Shown here piece after piece: positions 53,459-61,984 of a stretch of DNA of 64,000 bases. The position numbers and the translations under genes were made by a program. The number at the start of each line of letters is the position of its first letter. Position 1 is the stretch's first letter. The notes below the pieces were generated by a model that worked only from the letters and a program-made list of their open reading frames with translations, ran no database searches and had not been told where the DNA came from. Source of the DNA: Pseudomonas sp. B21-015 (lineage in GTDB: Bacteria; Pseudomonadota; Gammaproteobacteria; Pseudomonadales; Pseudomonadaceae); NCBI RefSeq assembly GCF_024749285.1, contig NZ_CP087196.1, forward strand, positions 3,782,001-3,846,000, in the 5' to 3' direction.

Positions 53459-54430
53459 TTACCCATTCGAGCTCACGATTTTTTCAGCAGGTCGTACAAA
53501 ACACTGCTCGATAACCGTTGCCCCCCACTGCTGCCCCTCTTGCTCCTGCTCCAATCTAAAACCAAAGTCTTCATACAGTTTACGAGCCACATCAAGGCCC
53601 TTGAACGTCCAAAGCCGCGTCGCGCAAAAGCCGTGTTCGTCACAGAACTTTATGGCTTCAGCCAACAAGCGTTTGCCTGCGCCCTTGCCTCGCGCCGAGT
53701 CATCAAGAATGAAACAGCGCAGAATCGCTTCACCGCCCTCTCCTTCGCCGTCTATAGCAATGGAGCCGACCATTCGCTGGCCGTCCAAAGCCACCCAAAC
53801 CTCGTTGCGTGGATTGTGCAAACGCCCCATCAACTCCGCCATGTCCGATGCAACCAGACTCTCGAACGGCTGGCCGAAATTCGAATGCCTTGCGTAGTAG
53901 TCGGCATGCATTTGCACAATGCGGCCGATGATTCCGGGTCGGTAGCCCCGAGCGATGTCCAGCTGCATCGGCGGTGGCGGCGCTGTACCGAGTCTGTGGG
54001 ATTGCAGGGCGACGGCATAGTTGGCGATGCCCTCATTCACGGCCTGCTGTTGCTCGCTCGTCAGGTACGTCATGGCCGCGCCCACCTGCTCCCTGGCGAA
54101 CGAATCAATCGCTCGCAGGGTCTTCTTGCCCTGCACCGTGAGTCGCAGTTTCTTTGAGCGCGCATCCTCCTCGTGTGGAATTTCTTCGATCTCGCCGGCC
54201 TCAATGAGCTTGCGCACCATCCGGCTCACGGAGGACTTTTCCAGGCCGAGAAGCGCCACAAGTTCCCCTGCCGTCAGCGAGTCCCGTTCCCCAATCTCCA
54301 CGATGGTGTGAACGGATGAAGGCGGATAGTCCGTCGCAGCCAGCGTGGCCTTCATGAACCCCAACTCTCGCACCAATAGACGCGACGCCGAACGGACTTG
54401 GTTAGTCAAGTCTGATTGAGAATGGATCAT
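53459..54430 (-). CDS. MarR-GNAT fusion protein
   Basis: A 323-residue two-domain protein. Residues 1-150 form a MarR winged helix (LTAGELVALLGLEKSSVSRM, VRKLIEAGEIEEIPHEEDAR); residues 170-320 form a GNAT acetyltransferase (NPRNEVWVALDGQRMVGSIA, CFILDDSARGKGAGKRLLAE with the acetyl-CoA loop RGKGAGKRL). I use ATG 54430 because an operator-like palindrome covers the ATG at 54457. The fusion may sense and acetylate the same small molecule. Divergent from the glutamine-synthetase-like gene. Confidence 0.87.
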   Translation of the reverse strand: MIHSQSDLTNQVRSASRLLVRELGFMKATLAATDYPPSSVHTIVEIGERDSLTAGELVALLGLEKSSVSRMVRKLIEAGEIEEIPHEEDARSKKLRLTVQGKKTLRAIDSFAREQVGAAMTYLTSEQQQAVNEGIANYAVALQSHRLGTAPPPPMQLDIARGYRPGIIGRIVQMHADYYARHSNFGQPFESLVASDMAELMGRLHNPRNEVWVALDGQRMVGSIAIDGEGEGGEAILRCFILDDSARGKGAGKRLLAEAIKFCDEHGFCATRLWTFKGLDVARKLYEDFGFRLEQEQEGQQWGATVIEQCFVRPAEKIVSSNG

Positions 54431-54455
54431 GGAAATCACCCCGAACGAAACGACC

Positions 54456-54480
54456 ATTTAGTTGTATAGCACAACTAAAT
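54456..54480. promoter_or_regulatory. MarR-type operator palindrome
   Basis: ATTTAGTTGT and ACAACTAAAT are perfect 10-bp arms around ATAGC, directly upstream of the MarR-GNAT start. This is a classic MarR-family site and predicts autorepression and possibly control of the divergent amine operon. Confidence 0.7.
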
Positions 54481-54521
54481 ACTCGTCAATTGAGGCCGGT
54501 CCCTTTCTCGGTTTCGAGTCG

Positions 54522-54700
54522 CCAAAACTTGCACACAGCAGCAGTAGGCTAAGCTTTCAGCAGCTCATTGCTCACGATGCTCGCGTCTGCAGGTTTTGGT
54601 TTTTTCTGGAGAGCGTCTGCAACAGCTATCTCAGACAGGCCCAAACCTTTCATGCAGGACTGACGTGATGACCGAGCCTCTCCTCAGTTTCGAAGCACTC
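54522..54700 (+). repeat. 179-bp direct repeat, right copy
   Basis: Matches 41601-41779 and carries the leader and start of the intact glutamine-synthetase-like gene. Inside it GCGTCTGCA occurs twice about 29 bases apart, which may form part of a leader structure. Confidence 0.9.
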
Positions 54701-56041
54701 AAGCGCGCCGCTGCCGCCGGCGAAATCGATACCGTGCTGGTCTGCATGGTCGATATGCAGGGGCGACTGGTCGGCAAGCGATTCCAGGTCGAATTTTTCA
54801 TCGACAGCGGTCATGAAGAAACCCACTGCTGCAATTACCTGCTGGCCGACGACATCGACATGGAACCGGTGCCGGGTTACGCCGCTGCCAGTTGGAGCAA
54901 AGGCTATGGCGATTTTGTGCTCAAACCCGACATGGCCACGTTGCGTCGCGTGCCGTGGCTGGAATGCACGGCGCTGGTGCTCTGCGACGTGCTCGATCAT
55001 CACCACAGAAAAGACCTGCCCCACAGCCCGCGGGCGATCCTGAAAAAACAAGTCGAGCGACTGCGCGAGCGCGGCTATACCGGCATGTTCGCCTCTGAAC
55101 TGGAGTTCTATCTGTTCGACGAAAGTTACCAGGCAATCCACGAGCGCAACTACCACCAGCCGAAGACCGCCGGCCACTACATCGAGGATTACAACATCCT
55201 GCAGACCACCCGCGAGGAGCCGGTGCTGCGGGCGATTCGCAAACATCTGCAAGCATCCGGCATTCCGGTGGAAAACTCCAAGGGCGAATGGGGGCCGGGT
55301 CAGGAAGAAATCAACATCCGTTACGCCGATGCCATGACCATGGCCGACCATCACGTCATCATCAAACACGCCTGCAAAGAGATCGCGCAACTGCAGGGCA
55401 AGGCAATTACGTTCATGGCCAAGTGGCGCTATGACGCCGCCGGCTCCAGCAGCCATATCCACAATTCGCTGTGGGACAAGAATGCCAAGAAGCCGCTGTT
55501 CTTCGACCCCAAGGCTGAGTTCGGCATGTCGAAACTGATGCGTTCGTGGGTGGCCGGGCAGCTCAAATACGCCAACGACATCACCTGTTTTCTCGCGCCC
55601 TATATCAATTCGTACAAGCGCTTTCAGGCCGGCACCTTCGCGCCGACGCGGGCAGTCTGGAGCCGGGACAATCGCACCGCGGGCTTTCGTTTGTGCGCCG
55701 AAGGCAGCAAGGCCATCCGCATCGAATGCCGCATCGGCGGTGCTGACCTCAACCCCTACCTGGCCTTCGCCGCCCTGATCGCCGCGGGCCTGGCCGGCAT
55801 CGACGAGAAGCTCGAGCTCGCGCCACCCTTCGAGGGCGATGCCTACGTCGATGAGCAGTTGCCTGAGGTGTCGAAAACCCTGCGCGAGGCCTGCGCCGCC
55901 CTCAAGGCTTCGAGCATGTTGCGCGAGGCGTTCGGCGATGAAGTGATCGACCACTACGTGCACACCGCCGACTGGGAACAGAAAGAGTACGACCGACGGA
56001 TAACCGACTGGGAACTGCAGCGCGGCTTCGAGCGCTATTGA
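54668..56041 (+). CDS. Glutamine-synthetase-like gamma-glutamyl-amine ligase
   Basis: A 457-residue protein of the glutamine synthetase fold with the N-terminal beta-grasp (IDTVLVCMVDMQGRLVGKRF) and the catalytic barrel: GMFASELEFYLFDESY, GEWGPGQEEINIRYADAM, SSSHIHNSLWDKN, INSYKRFQAGTFAPTRAVWS, RIECRIGGADLNPYLAFAAL. Sequence and length fit GlnA-like ligases that join glutamate to an amine (PuuA, IpuC, GlnA4) rather than housekeeping GS. With dehydrogenases and a permease it likely starts amine catabolism by gamma-glutamylation. Confidence 0.88.
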   Translation: MTEPLLSFEALKRAAAAGEIDTVLVCMVDMQGRLVGKRFQVEFFIDSGHEETHCCNYLLADDIDMEPVPGYAAASWSKGYGDFVLKPDMATLRRVPWLECTALVLCDVLDHHHRKDLPHSPRAILKKQVERLRERGYTGMFASELEFYLFDESYQAIHERNYHQPKTAGHYIEDYNILQTTREEPVLRAIRKHLQASGIPVENSKGEWGPGQEEINIRYADAMTMADHHVIIKHACKEIAQLQGKAITFMAKWRYDAAGSSSHIHNSLWDKNAKKPLFFDPKAEFGMSKLMRSWVAGQLKYANDITCFLAPYINSYKRFQAGTFAPTRAVWSRDNRTAGFRLCAEGSKAIRIECRIGGADLNPYLAFAALIAAGLAGIDEKLELAPPFEGDAYVDEQLPEVSKTLREACAALKASSMLREAFGDEVIDHYVHTADWEQKEYDRRITDWELQRGFERY

Positions 56042-56048
56042 GTACGCT

Positions 56049-57440
56049 ATGACTGCGACAGTGCAACTCATCTCACCGGTCGATGGCCGGGTCTACGCCG
56101 AACGCCAGTGTGCCAATGCGGTACAGATCGAGCAGGCGCTGGTGGCGGCCGCAACCGCCCAGGCGCAATGGAAACGCCGGCCACTGAGCGAACGTGCCGC
56201 CTTTTGCAACGCTGCCGTGGACGCGATGCTGGCGATGCAGGCCGAGATCGTGCCGGAACTGGCCTGGCAAATGGGCCGCCCGGTTCGCTTTGGCGCCGGC
56301 GAATTGCGCGGGTTTGAAGAACGTGCCCGGCACATGATCGCCATCGCGCCTGAAGCTTTAGCAACGCTGGAGCCCGCGCCTGTTGCGGGTTTTCAGCGCT
56401 GTATCAAGCGCGAACCGCTGGGTACGGTGCTGGTCGTCGCACCGTGGAATTACCCCTATCTGACGGCGGTGAATACGATCATCCCGGCGCTGATGGCCGG
56501 CAACAGCGTGATCCTCAAACACGCTACACAAACGCTGCTGGTCGGTGAGCGTTTCGCCGAGGCCTTTCGCCGCGCCCATCTGCCTGAAGGGCTGTTTCAT
56601 AACCTGGTGCTCAGTCATGTCTATACCGCGGCGATCATTACCTCCGGACGCGTGCAGCAGGTGAACTTCACCGGCTCTGTCGATGGCGGCACGGCCATGG
56701 AACACGCGGCCGTCGGAGGCTTCCTCGGCATGGGGCTGGAGCTTGGCGGCAAAGACCCGGCCTACGTCCGGGCAGACGCCAACCTTGAGCATGCGGTGGA
56801 GAATCTGGTGGACGGCAGCTTCTTCAACTCCGGGCAGAGCTGCTGCGCCGTCGAACGTATTTATGTCGATAAAAAAATCTACCCGGCGTTTGTCGAGCGC
56901 TTCGCCGCCTTGACCCGCCAATACGTGCTGGGCAACCCACTGGACGAAGCCACCACGCTCGGCCCGCTGGTCACACCGGGTGCCGCTGAGTTCGTTCGCG
57001 GGCAGATCGCCGATGCACTGGCACAAGGGGCCAGGGCACTGATCGATCCCAAGGACTTTCCCGCCGACGCACCGGGCAGCGCCTACCTCGCACCGCAGGT
57101 ATTGGTGGACGTCACCCATCAAATGGCGGTGATGCGCGAGGAAAGCTTCGGCCCGGTGGTCGGCATCATGCCGGTGGCCAGCGACGACGAAGCCATCGCC
57201 TTGATGAACGACAGTGAATTCGGGCTCAGCGCCTCGATCTGGACCCAGGATCTGACCGCCGCCGAATGGATCGGCAACGAGATCGCCACCGGCACCGTGT
57301 TCATGAACCGCTGCGATTACCTGGACCCGGCCCTGGCCTGGACCGGAGTGAAGAACAGCGGGCGCGGCATAACGCTGTCGCGCCTTGGCTATGAACACCT
57401 GACCCGCGCGAAATCCTTTCATCTGCGCCACGAGATCTGA
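56049..57440 (+). CDS. Aldehyde dehydrogenase
   Basis: A 463-residue NAD(P)-dependent aldehyde dehydrogenase. Seen: VVAPWNYPYLTAVNTIIPAL, general base Glu in LGLELGGKDPAYVRADANLE (after GMGLELGGKDP), catalytic Cys in NSGQSCCAVERIYVD, and EESFGPVVGIMPVASDDEAI. It begins 7 bases after the ligase gene. In the proposed route it would oxidise the gamma-glutamyl aldehyde made by the alcohol dehydrogenase next door. Confidence 0.93.
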   Translation: MTATVQLISPVDGRVYAERQCANAVQIEQALVAAATAQAQWKRRPLSERAAFCNAAVDAMLAMQAEIVPELAWQMGRPVRFGAGELRGFEERARHMIAIAPEALATLEPAPVAGFQRCIKREPLGTVLVVAPWNYPYLTAVNTIIPALMAGNSVILKHATQTLLVGERFAEAFRRAHLPEGLFHNLVLSHVYTAAIITSGRVQQVNFTGSVDGGTAMEHAAVGGFLGMGLELGGKDPAYVRADANLEHAVENLVDGSFFNSGQSCCAVERIYVDKKIYPAFVERFAALTRQYVLGNPLDEATTLGPLVTPGAAEFVRGQIADALAQGARALIDPKDFPADAPGSAYLAPQVLVDVTHQMAVMREESFGPVVGIMPVASDDEAIALMNDSEFGLSASIWTQDLTAAEWIGNEIATGTVFMNRCDYLDPALAWTGVKNSGRGITLSRLGYEHLTRAKSFHLRHEI

Positions 57441-57443
57441 GCC

Positions 57444-58604
57444 ATGAGCCTGACCGCGAACTGGAACTACCCCACGAGCATCCGCTTCGGTGTCGGCCGC
57501 ATCGCCGAGCTGGCCGAGGTCTGCCGCAGTCAAAATATCCAGCGACCGCTGCTGGTCACCGACAGTGGCCTGGCGCGTGCGCCGATCGCCACGGCGGCGC
57601 TGGAATCCTTGCGCGCTGCCGGCCTCGGTGTAGCGCTGTTTTCTGACCTCAAGCCCAATCCGGTTGAAGCCAACCTCGCGGGAGGGCTCGACGCCTGGCG
57701 CGCCGGCCAACACGATGGCGTGGTCGCCTTTGGCGGTGGCAGCGGCCTGGACATGGGCAAGCTCATTGCCTTCATGAGCGGCCAGACCCGACCGGTCTGG
57801 GATTTCGAAGACATCGGCGACTACTGGACACGCGCCGACGAAGGCAACATCGCCCCGATCATTGCGGTGCCAACCACCGCGGGCACCGGTTCCGAGGTGG
57901 GCCGTGCAGCGGTGATCATCGACGAGCGTACACACACCAAACGCATCATTTTCCATCCGAAGATGATGCCGCGTGTGGTCATCAGCGACCCGGCCCTCAC
58001 CATCGGCATGCCGGCAAAGGTCACCGCCGGCACCGGCATGGATGCGTTTTCCCATTGCCTGGAATCGTACTGCGCTCCCGGTTTTCATCCCATGGCTGAA
58101 GGTATCGCGGTGGAAGGCATGCGGCTGGTAGCCAATGCCCTGGTACGGGCGGTACACACCCCCTCCGACCTCGACGCGCGCGCGCAAATGCTGGCGGCGG
58201 CCGCGATGGGTGCCACCGCTTTCCAGAAAGGCCTGGGGGGAATGCACGCCCTCTCGCATCCGGTGGGCGCCCTGTACGACACCCACCACGGCATGACCAA
58301 TGCCACCTTCATGCCCTATGTGCTGAAGTTCAATCGCCCGGCCATCGAGGAACGCATCACCCGTCTGGCGGCTTATCTGCGCTTGCCCTCCCCGGGCTTC
58401 GACAGCTTCCTGGCCTTCGTCCTCAAGCTGCGCAAGGACATCGGCGTACCCCATACGTTATTTGAGCTAGGGGTGGATGATCAGCAGGCCGATCTGATCG
58501 CGGACATGGCGATTGTCGACCCCTGCGCCGGCGGCAATCCGCTGCCGTTGACACGAAATGGCGCGGCAGAAATTTTCGCAGCGGCTTATCACGGTCGTCT
58601 TTAG
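57444..58604 (+). CDS. Iron-containing alcohol dehydrogenase
   Basis: A 386-residue group III alcohol dehydrogenase: FGGGSGLDMGKLIAFMSG, AVPTTAGTGSEVGRAAVIID, metal ligands in TGMDAFSHCLESYCAPGFHP and GGMHALSHPVGALYDTHHGM with conserved His residues. It starts 3 bases after the aldehyde dehydrogenase. It probably oxidises the hydroxyl of the glutamylated amino-alcohol. Confidence 0.92.
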   Translation: MSLTANWNYPTSIRFGVGRIAELAEVCRSQNIQRPLLVTDSGLARAPIATAALESLRAAGLGVALFSDLKPNPVEANLAGGLDAWRAGQHDGVVAFGGGSGLDMGKLIAFMSGQTRPVWDFEDIGDYWTRADEGNIAPIIAVPTTAGTGSEVGRAAVIIDERTHTKRIIFHPKMMPRVVISDPALTIGMPAKVTAGTGMDAFSHCLESYCAPGFHPMAEGIAVEGMRLVANALVRAVHTPSDLDARAQMLAAAAMGATAFQKGLGGMHALSHPVGALYDTHHGMTNATFMPYVLKFNRPAIEERITRLAAYLRLPSPGFDSFLAFVLKLRKDIGVPHTLFELGVDDQQADLIADMAIVDPCAGGNPLPLTRNGAAEIFAAAYHGRL

Positions 58605-58732
58605 AACGGCCACCGCATGGATGGTTTTTATCCATTAGACGCAGGAGCAGTAAGACAGGGGGTTGAAGACAGTCCCATTCGGCAACGCATAACGCGGATG
58701 GCTATGTATCAAAACCTGACAAGGCACACATT

Positions 58733-60298
58733 ATGAGTCCTGTAAGCCAACCCGGCGCCACCGCGCCACAAGACGACGACCTCAAGGTGTTGCACAGCAT
58801 GGGCTATGCCCAGCAACTCTCGCGACGCATGGGCGTTTTCTCCAACTTCGCCATTTCCTTTTCGATCATCTGCATCCTCTCGGGTGGCATCAACTCGCTG
58901 GCACAGGGCACCTCGGGTGCAGGCGGCGCGGCAATCGGTATCGGCTGGCCACTGGGGTGCCTGATTTCCGGGGTTTTCGCCATGGCCATGGCGCAGATTT
59001 CCTCGGCCTACCCAACCGCTGGCGGCCTCTATCACTGGGGCTCGATTCTCGGTAACCGCTTCACCGGCTGGCTGACGGCCTGGTTCAACCTGTTGGGATT
59101 GATCACGGTGCTCGGCGCGATCAACGTCGGCACTTATTACTTCTTTTTCGGAGCCTTCGGACCGACCCTGGGCATGCAAGACACGATCACCACACGGGTC
59201 ATTTTCCTGGCGATCCTGACCGGCATCCAGGCCTTGTGTAACCACTTCGGCATCGGCCTGACCGCCAAGCTCACCGACTTCTCGGGCTATTTGATCTTCG
59301 CCACGGCAACCGCGCTGACCATCGTCTGCCTGATCGCCGCGCCCAGCTATGAGTTCGTCCGCCTGGTGACCTTCAGCAACTACTCCGGCGCGGCCGGCGG
59401 CAACGTCTGGCCACAAGTGTCGAACGGCTGGATTTTCATGCTCGGCCTGCTCCTGCCGATCTACACCATCACCGGCTATGACGCCTCCGCGCATACTTCT
59501 GAAGAGACCCACAAGGCTGCCGTGTCGGTCCCGCTCGGGATGGTCACGTCGGTGGCCTGGTCGTTGCTGTTCGGCTGGGTCATGCTCTGCTCGTTTGTAC
59601 TGATGTTGCCGAGCATGGATGAGGCCGCCAAGCAGGGCTGGAATGTATTCTTCTGGGCGATGGACAGCCAGGTGAACCCGGCTATCAAAATGGCGCTTTA
59701 TGTGGCGATTTTCATCTCGCAGTTTCTCTGCGGGCTGGCGACCGTGACCTCGGTCTCACGCATGATCTTCGCCTTCTCCCGTGACGGCGGCCTGCCCTTC
59801 TCCAAAGCACTGGCCACGGTCTCACCGAGCCATCGCAGCCCGGTGGCGGCGATCTGGACCGGTGCCACGCTCGCGGTGCTGTTCGTCTGGGGATCGTCGC
59901 TGGTATCGATCGGCGAAACGCCGGTGTACACGATCGTGGTCTCTTGTACGGTGATCTTCCTGTTCTTCTCTTTCATCATTCCCATCGTGCTGGGGCTGTT
60001 TACCTACGGGACTGCGAAGTGGCCGACCATGGGACCATGGAACATGGGGCGCGCGTTGTACTCGTTGTTCGCCATCCTCTCGATCCTCTCGATGGTGCTG
60101 ATCTTTGCCATCGGCATCCAGCCACCGAACGATTGGGCGCTGTACATCACGCTCGGTTTTCTGATTCTGACGGCAATCATCTGGTTCGCCTTTGAAGCCC
60201 GACGCTTCCAGGGCCCGCCCGTGGGCGAGATGATCATCAAGCGTCAGGCAGAAATTGCCGCGGTTGAAGAGGCGTTGAATAAACAAGCGGGAAGCTGA
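58733..60298 (+). CDS. APC-family amino acid/amine permease
   Basis: A 521-residue transporter with about twelve helices. FSNFAISFSIICILSGGINS, GWPLGCLISGVFAMAMAQIS, YPTAGGLYHWGSILGNRF and GYDASAHTSEETHKAAVSVP are typical of the amino acid/choline (BAT1-type) group. It follows the dehydrogenase by 128 bases in the same direction and would import the amine substrate. A GABA or ethanolamine permease role are both possible. Confidence 0.9.
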   Translation: MSPVSQPGATAPQDDDLKVLHSMGYAQQLSRRMGVFSNFAISFSIICILSGGINSLAQGTSGAGGAAIGIGWPLGCLISGVFAMAMAQISSAYPTAGGLYHWGSILGNRFTGWLTAWFNLLGLITVLGAINVGTYYFFFGAFGPTLGMQDTITTRVIFLAILTGIQALCNHFGIGLTAKLTDFSGYLIFATATALTIVCLIAAPSYEFVRLVTFSNYSGAAGGNVWPQVSNGWIFMLGLLLPIYTITGYDASAHTSEETHKAAVSVPLGMVTSVAWSLLFGWVMLCSFVLMLPSMDEAAKQGWNVFFWAMDSQVNPAIKMALYVAIFISQFLCGLATVTSVSRMIFAFSRDGGLPFSKALATVSPSHRSPVAAIWTGATLAVLFVWGSSLVSIGETPVYTIVVSCTVIFLFFSFIIPIVLGLFTYGTAKWPTMGPWNMGRALYSLFAILSILSMVLIFAIGIQPPNDWALYITLGFLILTAIIWFAFEARRFQGPPVGEMIIKRQAEIAAVEEALNKQAGS

Positions 60299-60356
60299 TC
60301 GCGACAGCCATGCAAAGCAGGGCCGCTGAGCAGGGCCGCCGGATAGGTCCACGGAC

Positions 60357-60737
60357 TCAGCCCTTGGCCGCCATCGCGGTGACTTCCACGCGCATGCCTT
60401 CGACTGCCAGGGCAGCCACGCCAACGGCGGCGCGAACCGGCCAGGGCTTGGCGAAAAAGCGCTGGTAGACCTCGTTGAAGGCAGCGCGGTCGGCCATGTC
60501 GGTGAGGTAGATGGTCAGATGCAGAACCCGGTCCATGGAACTGCCGGCACGCTCCAGCGCTACCTTGAGCGCCTGCAGGGTGCACTCGCTCTGCAGGGCG
60601 ATGTCGCCCAGCTCCAGGCTGCCGTCGGCGCGGGTGGGGATCTGGGTGGAGACCAGCAGGCCGCCGAAACCGGCGACGTCGGAGGAGATGGATTCCGCAT
60701 CTGGATCGGGGAGGAAAGTGAGGTCGTGGTTAGCCAT
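60357..60737 (-). CDS. RidA-family protein
   Basis: A 126-residue YjgF/YER057c/UK114 protein: ESISSDVAGFGGLLVSTQIP, VALERAGSSMDRVLHLTIYL, TDMADRAAFNEVYQRFFAKP, WPVRAAVGVAALAVEGMRVE. The Arg in PVRAAV matches the catalytic Arg105 region of RidA, so imine or enamine deaminase activity is possible. It is convergent with the permease gene and probably removes reactive imines of the same amine route. Confidence 0.88.
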   Translation of the reverse strand: MANHDLTFLPDPDAESISSDVAGFGGLLVSTQIPTRADGSLELGDIALQSECTLQALKVALERAGSSMDRVLHLTIYLTDMADRAAFNEVYQRFFAKPWPVRAAVGVAALAVEGMRVEVTAMAAKG

Positions 60738-61026
60738 GGGGGTCTCTCGCTTGAGGTGGTAAAGGGACGGTCGCGGTCGCGGGCCCGGTCAGCCAAGACC
60801 GCTGAAGCCTTCAATGAGGCAACGCCTTTTTGCGCGGCCAGTTTACAGTTCCATCGTCGGGCCGTTCGTGAATTAGCTCGAAAACCTGGAAAGCAAGCAG
60901 ACGGGCAGTACGATAGCCATTACAGGAACTGACGATAGAAACGGGTCAGTTTCTCGCCGGCGGGCCCCACGTATCGTGACTTGTCGTACACATGCCTTGC
61001 ACAACCTGGATGACGAAGGAGATTTC

Positions 61027-61060
61027 CCTGTAGGAGCAGCCTTCGGCAGCTCCTACAGGG
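61027..61060. repeat. REP-like palindrome
   Basis: CCTGTAGGAGCAGCCTTCGG then CAGCTCCTACAGG, a perfect GTAGGAGC-class repeat. The gene-free interval 60738-61288 otherwise contains the RidA promoter and nothing else I recognise. Confidence 0.8.
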
Positions 61061-61288
61061 GGATTTCGGGTGTATGGGAGAGCGTGTTTAATCAGTGTCA
61101 GTGTTACTTCCTGCAAGCTACAGCGTCTTGCGCCGTTGCCTACAACTACGCCAGAATCCGCCGGCTTGTGCGCCTTGGCCCTGGCCTCTATCGTTTCCCT
61201 GCCACTGCCCATCAGTGGTCGGGTTTAGTCGCCCGTTGATGTCAAGATGCACATGCTTCTATCAGTCAGGTATCCCATCCCTGCACTT

Positions 61289-61421
61289 GATGGTGGCTGT
61301 GCGCAGGGCGCTTCGGCGCGCCGATTTCTTGGCTCATCGGTCGACTAACCTGTGCACAGCTGCCTCCATTTCGTTTAGTCGCGAACTGGTTGCGGCCTCA
61401 CTCATATAGAGGTTAGAGCCA
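61289..61421 (+). promoter_or_regulatory. Structured 5' leader, copy B
   Basis: Leader of the DUF6124 gene. Outer stem CTGTGC with GCACAG and inner GGCGC-TTCG-GCGC hairpin correspond to TGTGCG/CGTACA and AGACT-TTCG-AGTCT of copy A at 22106, with base pairs exchanged but pairing kept. Shared primary motifs include ACAGCTGCC and GGCNCCTC-like ends and the late TAGAG. Confidence 0.5.
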
Positions 61422-61781
61422 ATGTTCAAAGTAACACCCAATCCACCGGACACCGATCCGGCATCCCCATACGAATCCACCCATTCAAAAAAGCTCAACG
61501 AAGCCGCTGAACGCGCGCTCGATCATTACCTCAAGCCCCCCAAAGAACCCGCCGCGGCCCGTAAACCGAGCACAATGTTTATCGTCGCGCCCGGTGTCGA
61601 TTCGGAAAGCCTGCTGGCCCACGCCTGTGAGTCGTTGGCATCGGCGAGTGTCATGGCCAGTGATATCGCGGGTCTGCTGGAAGGGCCGCAACGCAACACG
61701 ATGCTGGCGCTGCAACAGGTCATCATGCTGGGCGAACTGGCAGTGAACCGGGTTCTGGACAATATCGATCCGCAGGCTTAA
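61422..61781 (+). CDS. DUF6124 family protein
   Basis: A 119-residue protein: MFKVTPNPPDTDPASPYEST, KLNEAAERALDHYLKPP, TMFIVAPGVDSESLLAHACE, SLASASVMASDIAGLLEGPQ, NTMLALQQVIMLGELAVNRV. This is a Pseudomonas-centred family of unknown function, helical in its second half. It has a structured leader and ends at a strong terminator, so it is a single-gene unit. Confidence 0.85.
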   Translation: MFKVTPNPPDTDPASPYESTHSKKLNEAAERALDHYLKPPKEPAAARKPSTMFIVAPGVDSESLLAHACESLASASVMASDIAGLLEGPQRNTMLALQQVIMLGELAVNRVLDNIDPQA

Positions 61782-61796
61782 TAGCTTCGTCTGTTG

Positions 61797-61827
61797 AAAA
61801 AACGGCCTTAACCAAGGCCGTTTTTTT
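61797..61827 (+). terminator. Rho-independent terminator
   Basis: AAAAACGGCCTT-AACC-AAGGCCGTTTTTTT, strong stem and T run, just after the DUF6124 gene. Confidence 0.88.
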
Positions 61828-61984
61828 ATGGAACGCCCATTAGCCGGCATCGCAAGCTTGTTGACGTTCGCCGGGGCGCCTTCGCACCGTTCGTGCGCCG
61901 TTTACAGGTAAAACGTCACCGACAAGCTCCGCTCCACCAGCACTTGTCCTATCCTTCCATCCAACCCCCACTCCGGACATCGAA

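Noticed and set aside
54430..54457. ATG 54457 as start of the MarR-GNAT gene
   Set aside because: It overlaps the arm of the operator palindrome and has no ribosome site; ATG 54430 fits better.
54650..56071. A 473-codon minus-strand frame opposite the glutamine-synthetase-like gene
   Set aside because: Shadow frame: the plus-strand gene has full family motifs and a leader.
56358..58454. A 698-codon open frame on the minus strand opposite the aldehyde and alcohol dehydrogenases
   Set aside because: High-GC shadow of two well-supported plus-strand genes; the translated sequence is His/Gly/Arg-rich with no domain.
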